From: Sulfurospirillum arsenophilum NBRC 109478
GTDB taxonomy: Bacteria > Campylobacterota > Campylobacteria > Campylobacterales > Sulfurospirillaceae
Reading direction: 5' to 3'
Assembly: GCF_000813345.1 (NCBI RefSeq)
Contig: NZ_BBQF01000003.1
Location: 434,001 to 498,000 of the forward strand
Length of the DNA stretch: 64,000 bases
Under the pieces are notes generated by a model. The model saw nothing but the letters and a program-made list of their open reading frames with translations. It did no database searches and was not told the origin of the DNA. Of this stretch, positions 56,509 to 64,000 are shown in pieces; within the stretch, counting starts at the first letter, position 1, and the number at the start of each line of letters is the position of its first letter. The translations under genes and the position numbers were made by a program.

Positions 56509-56535
56509 TTGTTGGCGTTAAAGCGTTTTGTAAAA
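56497..56535 (+). repeat. 39-bp direct repeat, copy 2
   Basis: Second perfect copy, ending 4 bp before the stop codon of the lipoprotein gene on the minus strand. The 224-bp gap 56316-56539 is filled by these repeats and contains no gene that I can see. Confidence 0.85.
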
Positions 56536-56539
56536 ACGT

Positions 56540-57307
56540 CTATAAAAATAGAACCACGCTCATCATCGCATCAATGCCAATATCTATAGGCTCCTTGCCG
56601 ATGAGTCTTGCACTGTTTTTGACTTGAAAGATAATTTGACCAAGCAATGTTTCAAAGTTAGCGTTCGAAGGATCTAAAATGCTCTCTTTGTGATTTTTAA
56701 TAAAAGCAAGATTTTGGATCATTTCCCAAGAAGGTTGCTCTCCTGCATGAAGTCTATTTTGAAACTCGATCTGCCAGTTGTTTTGCCATGTTAAGAAAAG
56801 ATAATTATCGTTTTTATCTTTAGCCGTTTTGATTTTCCATTTGACCACTTCAAGGTAATAGTAGAGCTTTTTAAAGGCCTCTTGATTGTATGAGAGTGTT
56901 GTTATTTGATGACCTTCGCCTATTTTATAGGTTTCCCAGATCAATTTATAGAGTCCAAGAATGAGAAAGTCATTGCGATCAGGAATATTGTTATTTTTAT
57001 CGAAAGCGATACGTAAATAATCATCGTAGGTTTTAAGAGACACACCATTAAATTTCATACGAATGGTGTTTTTTGAGGTGCGCATTTCGTTGATGATAAA
57101 ATTTTGACTCTCTTTGCCGTAGCTTTTTGGATTGCGAAGATCAAGTTTTTCTTTGTAGATGATGAGGTTTTCAACAACCTTACTATAGTCATAATGCAGC
57201 GATGTAGCACCGTGCGATTGGAGCACTTCGCCTATTTTTTCTTGAGGAGTAGTGGTGGTCGCACAACCGTAAAAAAGAAAAATCAAGAAAAAACAGAGTC
57301 TAATCAT
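56540..57307 (-). CDS. Lipoprotein of unknown function
   Basis: 255 residues. The N-terminus (MIRLCFFLIFLFYGCATTTT) has a lipoprotein signal with the lipobox Cys in FLFYGCA. The remainder is alpha/beta with many aromatic residues (GLYKLIWETYKIGEGHQ; FKKLYYYLEVVKWKIKT; NYLFLTWQNNWQIEF). The ATG is 7 bp after AAGGAA; an in-frame TTG two codons earlier is possible. It overlaps the small basic protein gene by 8 bp and is third in a unit with a Na/Pi-type transporter. No family recognised. Confidence 0.72.
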   Translation of the reverse strand: MIRLCFFLIFLFYGCATTTTPQEKIGEVLQSHGATSLHYDYSKVVENLIIYKEKLDLRNPKSYGKESQNFIINEMRTSKNTIRMKFNGVSLKTYDDYLRIAFDKNNNIPDRNDFLILGLYKLIWETYKIGEGHQITTLSYNQEAFKKLYYYLEVVKWKIKTAKDKNDNYLFLTWQNNWQIEFQNRLHAGEQPSWEMIQNLAFIKNHKESILDPSNANFETLLGQIIFQVKNSARLIGKEPIDIGIDAMMSVVLFL

Positions 57308-57539
57308 CCACAATTTCCTTCCCTTTTTTAATCTGCTTTTTGATGATTTTTATGCTGTCATGAATAGCTTCACGCTTGAGCAGATCAATCTCATCTTTAA
57401 GCTCTTTTTTGAGAGTAATGCGTCTGAGTTTTAGCTTCTTAATCAACTCTTTAATGGTCTTTTTTTTCGTACTCTCTTCATCTGGCACGGTTATGCCAAA
57501 AATCTCTTTGATTTTGTGAATAAATTTTAAGCCATTCAT
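57300..57539 (-). CDS. Small basic coiled-coil protein of unknown function
   Basis: 79 residues, highly charged, with a run of Lys-rich helix (about 24-75: KKKTIKELIKKLKLRRITLK and following) and no membrane segment. It overlaps the upstream Na/Pi transporter stop by 4 bp (ATGA) and the downstream lipoprotein start by 8 bp, so it should be made together with them. Possibly a cytoplasmic partner of the transporter's PhoU-like tail; this is a guess. Confidence 0.65.
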   Translation of the reverse strand: MNGLKFIHKIKEIFGITVPDEESTKKKTIKELIKKLKLRRITLKKELKDEIDLLKREAIHDSIKIIKKQIKKGKEIVDD

Positions 57540-59359
57540 GATGAACTCCTTGGCTCGTTTGAATAGGTTAGATCGGTTACTTCATTTTCATTTAAGATCA
57601 AAGCTTCTCGACCTTCTGAAGACTCTGTGTCCGCATGAATAAACAATATATGAGCTACCTTAGTGAGTTCTGAGGCAATGGTGAAAGCATACGTTGTATC
57701 GTTCATTAAAGAGGTTGCCATGGTATACGTGATTTGATTGGTACGTATAAGATTATCAAGCGACTTGTTTGCGGCGATGTCGTATTTCTGGGCATCAAGT
57801 TTCAGTTTACTGAGAAGTAGAACCGCAATATCCTCTTCTGTAGTATTGACAATAAGTTGCATATTCCGCAGGTGTTTGATGAGATTTTTACGAATCGTAT
57901 TGTATTCATTTTTAATGGCTCCATTATCGGATTCAAGGTAACGTAGCATATTTTTTTGCATGTGTTTAGCGGCTTTAAATGCTTCCACCATACCTATCGT
58001 AGCGTTTTTAATCGGAATAAACTGGAGCTTTTTTTCATCGGAAAACTTACCTTGTGCCAAAATGGCAAAGTTAATAATTTTTCCGTAAATCTCTTTGATG
58101 CGCTTTTCATAATACTCATCCATATTGACGTGCATTACGCTGCTGCGCAATTTTAAAATGTCTGCTACCTCCATGCCAGAGTTGATATCTTCTTTGTTAA
58201 CACTCAATCCTTTCGCGATAATGTCAAAAATATTGTTGTAAAGATGTTTGGTCTCCTTCAGAAGCGTTGCTTGTGCCGTATCGGGGAAGTCAAGGGCAAC
58301 GTCGTTGATAAAGAGAACATCATCACTTTGGCTTTCAAGAGTGACTTCTGGTTTGATGAGATGATTGAGTAGGGCGACCAACCCATGCACCATAGGTGCA
58401 AATAAGAGTACGCATATCAGATTAAAATAGGTATGGTAAAGGGCAAGCTTGAGTGTGTAATCTTCATTTGGAATTCCCAAGAAAGGTGCTGTAAGGTCAA
58501 TAAAATGGATAAATTGCGGTACAAACCAGATGAGCAGAAATCCTGTAAGAAAATTAATTAAAAAGTGAGCGCCCGCGAGTTTTTTACCCTCATATCCCGC
58601 TCCCAGTGCTCCTAAAATAGCCGTAATCGTTGTCCCAACATTGGCGCCAATCGTCAGCGCAATGGCATTCTCATAGGTAATCTGCGAAGCGGAGAGCGCT
58701 GTTAAAATAAGGACTAAAGAGGCATGCGAAGACTGCATGATGATGGTCATGCCTGCACCTATGAGCGTAAAAAGAATCAATCCTGTAAAACCATCTGCGG
58801 AGTATTGCGTCAGATCAATCGTCTCTTTAAACGCGTCAAAGCCCTCTTTCATGTAGGCAATGCCTAAAAAGGAGAAACCAAGCCCTGCAAGGGCATACCC
58901 AATGCCTTTAAGACGTTTGCTCTCCTGAAAAATAAACAAAGTTCCAAAAACAAGCATCGGAAGGGCATAGGTAGCAATGTTGATTTTAAGCCCCAGTCCT
59001 GCAATGAGCCAAGCGCCTGTCGTCGTACCGATGTTTCCACCTAAAATGATCCCAATACCTTGTGCTACGCTAATAAGCCCTGCACTGATAAAGGAGATCG
59101 CGATAACCGCTACCAGACCGCTGGATTGCATCAGTGTGGTAATTGCAGCACCAAAGAGGATACTTTTGTAAAGATTATTGGTGATTTTTTTGAGAAATTT
59201 ATCGAGGAGTCCACCGACAAAAAAGCGAAACCCTTCTTCAAGGCTTTGCATACCAAGCAAAAAGATCGCCACGCCTGCGGCTATATGAAGAACATTTTTA
59301 CTTTGAATAAAAGCATACGAAAGTGCAAGTATGACGACAAAAAGCAACAGTCGTTTCAA
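57536..59359 (-). CDS. Na/Pi cotransporter family protein with PhoU-like C-terminal domain
   Basis: 607 residues. Two Na/Pi cotransporter repeats show ITTLMQSSGLVAVIAISFIS and GMTIIMQSSHASLVLILTAL (the QSS motifs), and IILGGNIGTTTGAWLIA and LTIGANVGTTITAILGAL. The C-terminal 220 residues are a helical PhoU-like domain in the cytoplasm. Proteins of this NptA/YjbB type move phosphate, often outward. It starts divergent to luxS and heads a three-gene unit. Confidence 0.93.
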   Translation of the reverse strand: MKRLLLFVVILALSYAFIQSKNVLHIAAGVAIFLLGMQSLEEGFRFFVGGLLDKFLKKITNNLYKSILFGAAITTLMQSSGLVAVIAISFISAGLISVAQGIGIILGGNIGTTTGAWLIAGLGLKINIATYALPMLVFGTLFIFQESKRLKGIGYALAGLGFSFLGIAYMKEGFDAFKETIDLTQYSADGFTGLILFTLIGAGMTIIMQSSHASLVLILTALSASQITYENAIALTIGANVGTTITAILGALGAGYEGKKLAGAHFLINFLTGFLLIWFVPQFIHFIDLTAPFLGIPNEDYTLKLALYHTYFNLICVLLFAPMVHGLVALLNHLIKPEVTLESQSDDVLFINDVALDFPDTAQATLLKETKHLYNNIFDIIAKGLSVNKEDINSGMEVADILKLRSSVMHVNMDEYYEKRIKEIYGKIINFAILAQGKFSDEKKLQFIPIKNATIGMVEAFKAAKHMQKNMLRYLESDNGAIKNEYNTIRKNLIKHLRNMQLIVNTTEEDIAVLLLSKLKLDAQKYDIAANKSLDNLIRTNQITYTMATSLMNDTTYAFTIASELTKVAHILFIHADTESSEGREALILNENEVTDLTYSNEPRSSS

Positions 59360-59369
59360 AGTATTTTCC

Positions 59370-59381
59370 TTTACATGTAAA
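59370..59381. repeat. TTTACATGTAAA palindrome in the gap before luxS
   Basis: Exact 12-bp copy about 10 bp upstream of the Na/Pi transporter start (minus strand) and about 60 bp from luxS. Confidence 0.85.
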
Positions 59382-59443
59382 GAAGATATAGGACAAATTA
59401 TTGTACACTTTTTTAACGAAAATAGAATAAAAAAGGATTTTAA

Positions 59444-59944
59444 ATGCCATTACTGGATAGTTTTTGTGTAGATCATGTCAAAATGCCCGCCCCTGCAGTA
59501 AGAGTTGCAAAAGTGATGAAAACTCCAAAAGGCGATGAGATCACCGTGTTTGATCTTCGTTTTTGCAAACCAAACCAAGCGATACTACCAGAGCGTGGCA
59601 TTCATACGTTAGAGCATCTTTTTGCAGGGTTTATGCGTAACCATTTAAACGGTCAAGGTGTTGAGATCATCGATATTTCGCCGATGGGATGTCGCACAGG
59701 CTTTTACATGAGTTTAATCGGCACACCGAATGAAGAGCGTGTTGTCAATGCATGGAAAGCTGCGATGGAAGATATCTTACATGTAAAGAGTGAAAACGAT
59801 ATTCCAGAACTCAATGTATATCAATGTGGGACGTATAAAATGCACTCACTTAAAGAGGCACAAGAGATTGCTTCGAACATTCTGTCTTCAGGTGTTGGCG
59901 TTATGAGCAATGAATCACTAAAGCTGGATCTCTCAAAGGTCTAA
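59444..59944 (+). CDS. luxS: S-ribosylhomocysteine lyase (autoinducer-2 synthesis)
   Basis: 166 residues; cleaves S-ribosylhomocysteine to homocysteine and DPD, the AI-2 precursor, in the activated methyl cycle. Metal ligands His54 and His58 are in [12 protein letters not shown], the catalytic Cys83 is in [10 protein letters not shown], and a further Cys lies in [19 protein letters not shown] precedes the ATG. One TTACATGTAA word codes ILHVKSEND. Confidence 0.97.
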   Translation: MPLLDSFCVDHVKMPAPAVRVAKVMKTPKGDEITVFDLRFCKPNQAILPERGIHTLEHLFAGFMRNHLNGQGVEIIDISPMGCRTGFYMSLIGTPNEERVVNAWKAAMEDILHVKSENDIPELNVYQCGTYKMHSLKEAQEIASNILSSGVGVMSNESLKLDLSKV

Positions 59945-59982
59945 AAAATTTAGTCCCATTGAGGTCACTTTGAGATGTTAAA

Positions 59983-60014
59983 ATAACTTGGGTATTACTA
60001 AATTCCCAAGTTAT
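59983..60014 (+). terminator. Hairpin between luxS and sstT
   Basis: ATAACTTGGG and CCCAAGTTAT form a perfect 10-bp stem with a 12-nt loop. No uridine tract follows. Probably terminates luxS or acts in the sstT leader. Confidence 0.5.
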
Positions 60015-60055
60015 ACACATCTTAGTGTGATGCGTAAGCGTCTTAAAGGAACACA

Positions 60056-61264
60056 ATGGAGCGATTAGTCGCAAGGTATAAAGAGGGCAATCTCATTGTT
60101 CTCATTCTGATCGGTATGGTGGTGGGCGTTGGTATCGCTCTTGTTTCTCCTACAGCAGCACAGGCTGTTTCTATTTTAGGAACGCTGTTTATTGGAGCGT
60201 TAAAAGCAGTTGCACCTGCACTTGTTTTGGTACTTGTCGCGACAGCGATTGCAACCAAACCCGTGGGCGTTCAAACAAACATCAAACCTATTGTTCAACT
60301 CTATGCCATTGGTACACTGTTATCGGCATTGATTGCGGTTGTTGTTAGTTTCTCTTTTCCGTTAACATTGGTACTGGCGAATGGGCCAGAAGCAGGATTA
60401 ACGCCTCCTCAAAGTATTATTACCGTTGTTAAAGGCTTTTTAGTAAGCATGGTCGATAATCCTATTAAAGCACTCTCTACGGGCAATTATATCGGTGTGT
60501 TAACATGGGCAATCGCCGCAGGTCTTGCACTTCATTACAGCAGTGATACTACTAAAAAAGTAATGGAAGATACCAGTGAAGCATTGACTAAAATTGTTCA
60601 AGCGGTTATCAAATTGGCACCATTTGGTATTATGGGAATTGTTGCTGAAACATTTGCAGAAACAGGTTTTGTAGCACTTTTAGGTTATGGAAAACTGCTT
60701 ATTGTTTTGGTTGGAGCAATGGTATTTGTGGCGCTTGTCCTCAATCCACTGATTGTTTATGTCAAAATGCGTAAAAATCCGTACCCTCTTATTTTTCTTT
60801 GCCTTAAAGAGAGTGGCGTTACGGCATTTTTTACCCGAAGTTCGGCTGCAAATATCCCTGTGAATTTAGCATTGTGTAAAAGATTAGGACTCGATGAAGA
60901 TACCTACTCTATTTCAATTCCTTTGGGTGCAACGGCTAATATGGCTGGAGCAGCAGTTACGATTACGGTCTTAACATTGGCAACAGTCAATACCCTTGGT
61001 ATTTCGGTTGATATCCCAACAGCCCTTCTATTAAGTGTCGTTGCAAGCATTGCAGCAGCGGGTGTTTCAGGCGTTGCCGGTGGATCACTTCTTTTAATTC
61101 CTCTTGCGTGCGGTCTTTTTGGTATTAATGATGCGATTGCAATGCAAGTGGTTGCGATTGGCTTTTTGATTGGTGTCATTCAAGACTCAACAGAAACAGC
61201 ACTCAATAGTTCAACGGACGTTGTTTTTACAGCGGCATGTTCCACAAAACCACTTAATATTTAA
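60056..61264 (+). CDS. sstT: Serine/threonine:sodium symporter
   Basis: 402 residues of the dicarboxylate/amino acid:cation symporter family, with about eight to nine helices. Signatures: [38 protein letters not shown] and [20 protein letters not shown], plus [21 protein letters not shown] and [19 protein letters not shown] near the end, as in SstT. It imports serine and threonine with sodium. An AAAGGAAC site precedes the ATG. Confidence 0.94.
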   Translation: MERLVARYKEGNLIVLILIGMVVGVGIALVSPTAAQAVSILGTLFIGALKAVAPALVLVLVATAIATKPVGVQTNIKPIVQLYAIGTLLSALIAVVVSFSFPLTLVLANGPEAGLTPPQSIITVVKGFLVSMVDNPIKALSTGNYIGVLTWAIAAGLALHYSSDTTKKVMEDTSEALTKIVQAVIKLAPFGIMGIVAETFAETGFVALLGYGKLLIVLVGAMVFVALVLNPLIVYVKMRKNPYPLIFLCLKESGVTAFFTRSSAANIPVNLALCKRLGLDEDTYSISIPLGATANMAGAAVTITVLTLATVNTLGISVDIPTALLLSVVASIAAAGVSGVAGGSLLLIPLACGLFGINDAIAMQVVAIGFLIGVIQDSTETALNSSTDVVFTAACSTKPLNI

Positions 61265-61290
61265 ATATTACATGTAAAACAATTTGGCAT

Positions 61291-61704
61291 TTAATTGGAG
61301 GCAAAAAACTCCAATTTTTTGCCAAATCCAAGTGTGTTATCGGTAAATTTAAGATACGTGATCTCGATACCCCATAAAACAGGTTGCATCGCAATAGCAT
61401 AGGGGAAACGTTTAAAGTAGACTTTTTTCTCTACTTCTGTTGCTTCTCTAAACACTCCTGTAAATTGTACTCCTTGGATTTTACCTATCAGTTTTGTCTC
61501 CAACGCCACACTCCCTGCAACATGAGTATTTCCCAAAGCTTCATGCCCATGCCTTGTCTTTTCATCCGTTGCGATAACAAAAGTAGTGCTCTGCTCATGA
61601 AACGCATAGAAGCAACTTGCACAGTAGGGAAGATTATCTTTACATGTAGCCAATGTGAGAAGGTGGTGTTTTTTTAAAAAAGCGGTAATGGATGGCTCTA
61701 ACAT
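61291..61704 (-). CDS. Pyridoxamine 5'-phosphate oxidase-like / UPF0306 split-barrel protein
   Basis: 137 residues with a split-barrel flavin-binding fold: HHLLTLATCKDNLPYCASCFYAF at the start, VIATDEKTRHGHEAL, and VAGSVALETKLIGKIQGVQFTG. It resembles the YhbP/UPF0306 group; substrate unknown. The 3' end of the gene contains the terminator of the convergent sstT. One TACATGTA word codes LATCKDN. Confidence 0.85.
   Translation of the reverse strand: MLEPSITAFLKKHHLLTLATCKDNLPYCASCFYAFHEQSTTFVIATDEKTRHGHEALGNTHVAGSVALETKLIGKIQGVQFTGVFREATEVEKKVYFKRFPYAIAMQPVLWGIEITYLKFTDNTLGFGKKLEFFASN
61293..61320 (+). terminator. sstT terminator inside the convergent gene
   Basis: AATTGGAG and CTCCAATT form a perfect 8-bp stem around GCAAAAAA, followed by TTTT. 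It lies wholly within the last codons (KLEFFASN) of the minus-strand gene. A TTACATGTAA word sits just before it at 61268. Confidence 0.75.
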
Positions 61705-61798
61705 GGTTATCCTTTGAAAAAAAGTATAACGTATTTTCTTTTTCTCTTTTATATTTTTAAAAGATTATTATAGCCTCATTGAGATAAAGGAGTTGCAG

Positions 61799-62491
61799 AT
61801 GCGTTTCATTTTTTTTGCAGTGCTTTTGACGGGTGCTCTGTTGGCTGAAAATCCGATGGGTTTGCAATTTAGTGGTGTTAAAACAACCCATGTGATGAGT
61901 GATGGAAAGAGGCAAGGCGTGGTCATTGAACGCAATACCCCTTCTTCGTGCAACCATGTTTGGATTAATACAGAAGCGATTTTCAGTGGAGATTATGCGG
62001 GTAAAGATGTTCCCAAATTATGCCAAAAAAGCTTTGTCACTACGGTTGGTAAAATTCAACCTATGAACATCGCACAAGGCGTGGTTACGGTGGGTGAAAT
62101 TGAGGTGCTTGATTTTATTAAAAACAAAGCCAATGTTGCGCCCAATGCTTACATTTTAGTCGATGCGCGAAAACGCGACTGGTATGAGCAGATGACTATA
62201 CCCAGTAGCATCAACATTCCTTTTGATGAGATCGAGTACGATGAGGCAATCCCTGAAGATTTTGAGCGAGTGCAAAAACTGTTAGGGTTTAAAAAAGCAG
62301 GTGATACATATGATTTTACTCATGTAAAAACGGCACTACTTTTTTGTAATGGAGCGTGGTGTGCTCAGTCAGGCTTGGCGATTGAAAAACTGATCAAAAT
62401 AGGGTATCCGAGAGAAAAATTGTTATGGTATCGAGGAGGCTTGCAAGATTGGTTAGCACTTGGATTGAGTGTTGTTCAGCCTCAAAAGTAG
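61799..62491 (+). CDS. Periplasmic rhodanese-like protein
   Basis: 230 residues with a signal peptide (MRFIFFAVLLTGALLAENP). The rhodanese domain spans about 90-225 (ILVDARKRDWYEQMTIPSSI NIPFDE in sequence; then the active-site loop LLFCNGAWCAQSGLAIEKL). The loop carries a CNGAWC pair instead of the usual single Cys with Arg, suggesting persulfide or disulfide chemistry in sulfur metabolism. ATG follows AAGGAG; an in-frame TTG lies 6 bp before. No partner gene is adjacent. Confidence 0.88.
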   Translation: MRFIFFAVLLTGALLAENPMGLQFSGVKTTHVMSDGKRQGVVIERNTPSSCNHVWINTEAIFSGDYAGKDVPKLCQKSFVTTVGKIQPMNIAQGVVTVGEIEVLDFIKNKANVAPNAYILVDARKRDWYEQMTIPSSINIPFDEIEYDEAIPEDFERVQKLLGFKKAGDTYDFTHVKTALLFCNGAWCAQSGLAIEKLIKIGYPREKLLWYRGGLQDWLALGLSVVQPQK

Positions 62492-62503
62492 TTTACATGT
62501 AAA
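62492..62503. repeat. TTTACATGTAAA palindrome in a convergent gap
   Basis: Exact 12-bp copy starting right after the rhodanese stop and 5 bp before the end of the bacteriohemerythrin gene; it fills most of the 17-bp gap. Confidence 0.85.
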
Positions 62504-62508
62504 GGTGG

Positions 62509-62934
62509 TTAAAGAAAAGATACGACATCTTCATCTGTAACAGTAATACTTTTACGCCACTTTTCGATTTTAAGATCATTTTCCAAAATATGTTCTGCAA
62601 GCCATTTTTTGGCGATTATTTGGATGCTTTTTTGAAGTTCAACCACCCCTTTGTTCTCTTTTAAAATGTTTGTCATGCCATCAATAATGCTTTCATGAAA
62701 TTTCTTATGTTTTTCCAAGAGAGGGTAATCAAGACTTTGCATATAAGCCTCTTCCTCTTTAAAATGTTTTCCCATGTAGTCATAAAACTCTTTAAAAAGC
62801 CTTCCAAGTTCAGCTTTGTTGGCATTATCGGGGTCGAGCCTTTGTGCTGCGTTAGCAAGCTCAAAAAGTTTTTGATGCTGAGCATCAAGTAACGCGTGAT
62901 GTAGGCTAAAACGCTCATCCCATTCAATGACCAC
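62509..62934 (-). CDS. Bacteriohemerythrin
   Basis: 141-residue single-domain hemerythrin that binds O2 at a di-iron centre. Ligands are visible in WDERFSLHHALLDAQHQKLFE (His, then HxxxE-type QHQKLFE), in YMGKHFKEEEAYMQ (HFxxEE), KHKKFHESII (HxxxH) and the C-terminal WLAEHILENDLK (HxxxxD). A cytoplasmic oxygen carrier or sensor suiting a microaerophile. Confidence 0.95.
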   Translation of the reverse strand: MVIEWDERFSLHHALLDAQHQKLFELANAAQRLDPDNANKAELGRLFKEFYDYMGKHFKEEEAYMQSLDYPLLEKHKKFHESIIDGMTNILKENKGVVELQKSIQIIAKKWLAEHILENDLKIEKWRKSITVTDEDVVSFL

Positions 62935-63320
62935 TGATATTCCTCATAAAATAATTTTACAGCATTCTACCACGCTTTGACTGTTTTTTGGCAAGGTTTG
63001 GTTAACATAAAAGAGATAAAATGGTGTTAGTAACTGACCTTACGCACTCTTTACAATTTTGCATGAGCTTTTATCAATGTAGAGGCTAGGCAAAGTGACA
63101 AAGGTTTGGCTAAAGCCAAATCGAAGTCATTTTAACGACGCCTATGCGTTGATGAAAGCTCACCCCATAGGGGCACACTAAAAAGACATCATCTGCGTCG
63201 TTAGATTTCATCGCCATAGCTTTAGCTATGACTCAAAAATCTGTCTAGCATCTAATACCTTTTTAGTATGTGCAAAGTTGCAAAGAGTGTGTAAGGTCAG
63301 TTAGTAATTTGCAAGGAAAT
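62935..63320. other. 386-bp gap largely occupied by a MITE-like element
   Basis: The gap between the bacteriohemerythrin and efflux genes has no convincing open reading frame on either strand. The first 90 bp are AT-rich and carry no recognised signal; the rest is the inverted-repeat element listed separately, ending 13 bp before the efflux gene's ATG. Confidence 0.8.
63034..63300. mobile_element. MITE-like non-autonomous element with terminal inverted repeats
   Basis: About 30-bp imperfect terminal inverted repeats start CTGACCTTAC (left) and end GTAAGGTCAG (right). TTAGTAA flanks both sides (63027-63033 and 63301-63307) as a probable 7-bp target duplication. Inside are two long hairpins. 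The first pairs 63065-63086 with 63140-63161 and has an inner TTTGGCTAAAGCCAAA. The second pairs 63173-63185 with 63259-63273 and has an inner CATAGCTTTAGCTATG. CCCCATAGGGG lies between them. No transposase is encoded. Confidence 0.75.
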
Positions 63321-64000
63321 ATGATGCTAATCAAAACTCTAAAACCACTCCTACTCACGTTACCACTCTTATGGCTTGGTTGCTCGGGTGAGAGCAAACC
63401 TGTCAAGTCTGCAATGTCAGTTGAAGTTGGTACGTATGTGCTCAGTGCCCAAAACGTTACGTTGACACGTGAATTACCGGGGCGTACAAAAGCAACACTT
63501 AGTTCTGAGATACGTCCTCAAGTAGGCGGTATCATTCAAGCGCGCCTTTTTGAAGAAGGTGCAGTCGTCAAAAAAGATGCGGTACTTTACCAAATTGACC
63601 CTTCTGCTTATCAAGCCGCGTTTGATGAAGCCAATGCCGCACTCAAAAATGCTGAAGCAACGCTTGAATCTGCGCGCCTCAAAAGCGAGCGCTACGCGGA
63701 TCTTGTCAAGATAGATGGCGTGTCTAAACAAGACATGGAAGATGCAAAAGCGGCTTATTTACAGGCTATTGCAAGTATTGATGGAAAAAAAGCAGCCTTG
63801 CAAACAGCACGTATTAATTTAGAATACACGAAGATCAAAGCACCTATTAGTGGGCGTATTGGTACTTCAAGTGACACCGTTGGAGCACTTGTCACAGCGG
63901 GGCAAACGACGGCTCTTGCGACGATTCGCGTACTTGATCCTATTTACGTGGATCTTGCACAGTCCAGTACGCAACTGCTAAAACTGAGAGCACTGTTAGC
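63321..64000 (+). CDS. RND efflux periplasmic adaptor lipoprotein (AcrA/MexA type), partial
   Basis: 227 residues before the window ends, no stop reached. Lipoprotein signal with lipobox Cys in LLWLGCSGES, then the adaptor core: LPGRTKATLSSEIRPQVGGI, GAVVKKDAVLYQIDPSAYQA (lipoyl half), a helical hairpin (about 100-155), IKAPISGRIGTSSDTVGALV (second lipoyl half), and the beta-barrel start LDPIYVDLAQSS. It would link an RND pump and an outer membrane channel to expel drugs or bile-like compounds; those genes should follow outside. Two adjacent ATG codons follow AAGGAAAT. Confidence 0.93.
   Translation, partial: MMLIKTLKPLLLTLPLLWLGCSGESKPVKSAMSVEVGTYVLSAQNVTLTRELPGRTKATLSSEIRPQVGGIIQARLFEEGAVVKKDAVLYQIDPSAYQAAFDEANAALKNAEATLESARLKSERYADLVKIDGVSKQDMEDAKAAYLQAIASIDGKKAALQTARINLEYTKIKAPISGRIGTSSDTVGALVTAGQTTALATIRVLDPIYVDLAQSSTQLLKLRALL

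Noticed and set aside
63474-63731. 85-codon minus-strand frame inside the efflux adaptor gene
   Set aside because: Antisense to a clear AcrA-type protein with no supporting signals.

Overview
The window looks like the chromosome of a free-living Campylobacterota (Epsilonproteobacteria) member, most probably Sulfurospirillum or a close relative. This rests on several features. The base composition is AT-rich. The spc/alpha ribosomal operon has map between secY and infA and lacks rpmD (L30). A cbb3 oxidase operon ccoNOQP is followed by a DUF4006 peptide. The gene order purA - fliJ-like - motE-like - DUF507 - carA - TauE/SafE - PAS kinase - regulator - ccoNOQP - fixH - addB - addA - rplM - rpsI is, as I recall it, also found in Campylobacter jejuni. 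Almost everything reads as core chromosome. I see no tRNA, rRNA, CRISPR array, prophage or intact insertion sequence.

Layout. 1-6.6 kb: end of the spc operon (L18, S5, L15, SecY, Map, IF-1), then the alpha operon (L36, S13, S11, S4, RpoA, L17) behind a structured leader. 6.7-14.2 kb: a dense operon with an Fe-S scaffold domain protein, a helical repeat protein, MurE, PanD, YbaB, an HtrA-like PDZ protein, a prenyl diphosphate synthase, transketolase and a HAD phosphatase. 14.2-20.2 kb: three tandem paralogous chemoreceptors on the minus strand. 20.4-29.1 kb: class V aminotransferase, HisZ, PurA, two flagellar-type proteins, DUF507, CarA, a SafE-type membrane protein and a two-component system. 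29.2-33.9 kb: cbb3 oxidase and accessory genes. 34-39.1 kb: AddB and AddA. 39.2-40 kb: L13 and S9. 40.1-47.1 kb: mostly small metabolic, repair and regulatory genes, ending in a MerR-type regulator divergent from a carboxymuconolactone-decarboxylase-like gene. 47.3-52.3 kb: peptide-binding protein, OmpA, MscS, DUF4197 and a HAD phosphatase. 52.5-56.1 kb: pyruvate:ferredoxin oxidoreductase. 56.1-62.9 kb: a zinc-ribbon-like peptide, a lipoprotein/coiled-coil/Na-Pi transporter operon, LuxS, SstT, a flavin-binding split-barrel protein, a periplasmic rhodanese and a bacteriohemerythrin. The window ends in an RND-type membrane-fusion lipoprotein preceded by a 267-bp MITE-like element.

The strongest unexplained signal is the palindromic word TTTACATGTAAA. 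I count 17 exact copies, 16 more with the 10-bp core TTACATGTAA and 5 with only TACATGTA. They lie inside genes (read as Leu-His-Val or Thr-Cys) and in gaps of every geometry, and are absent from the ribosomal-protein, ccoNOQP and nifJ genes. It resembles the cyanobacterial HIP1 phenomenon and may mark an undescribed genome-wide DNA-binding, methylation, uptake or recombination system. Other non-coding signals are the MITE-like element upstream of the efflux gene, a two-copy dispersed repeat with compensatory changes in its hairpin, a candidate small RNA carrying an anti-Shine-Dalgarno motif, and a predicted pseudoknot in the alpha-operon leader.
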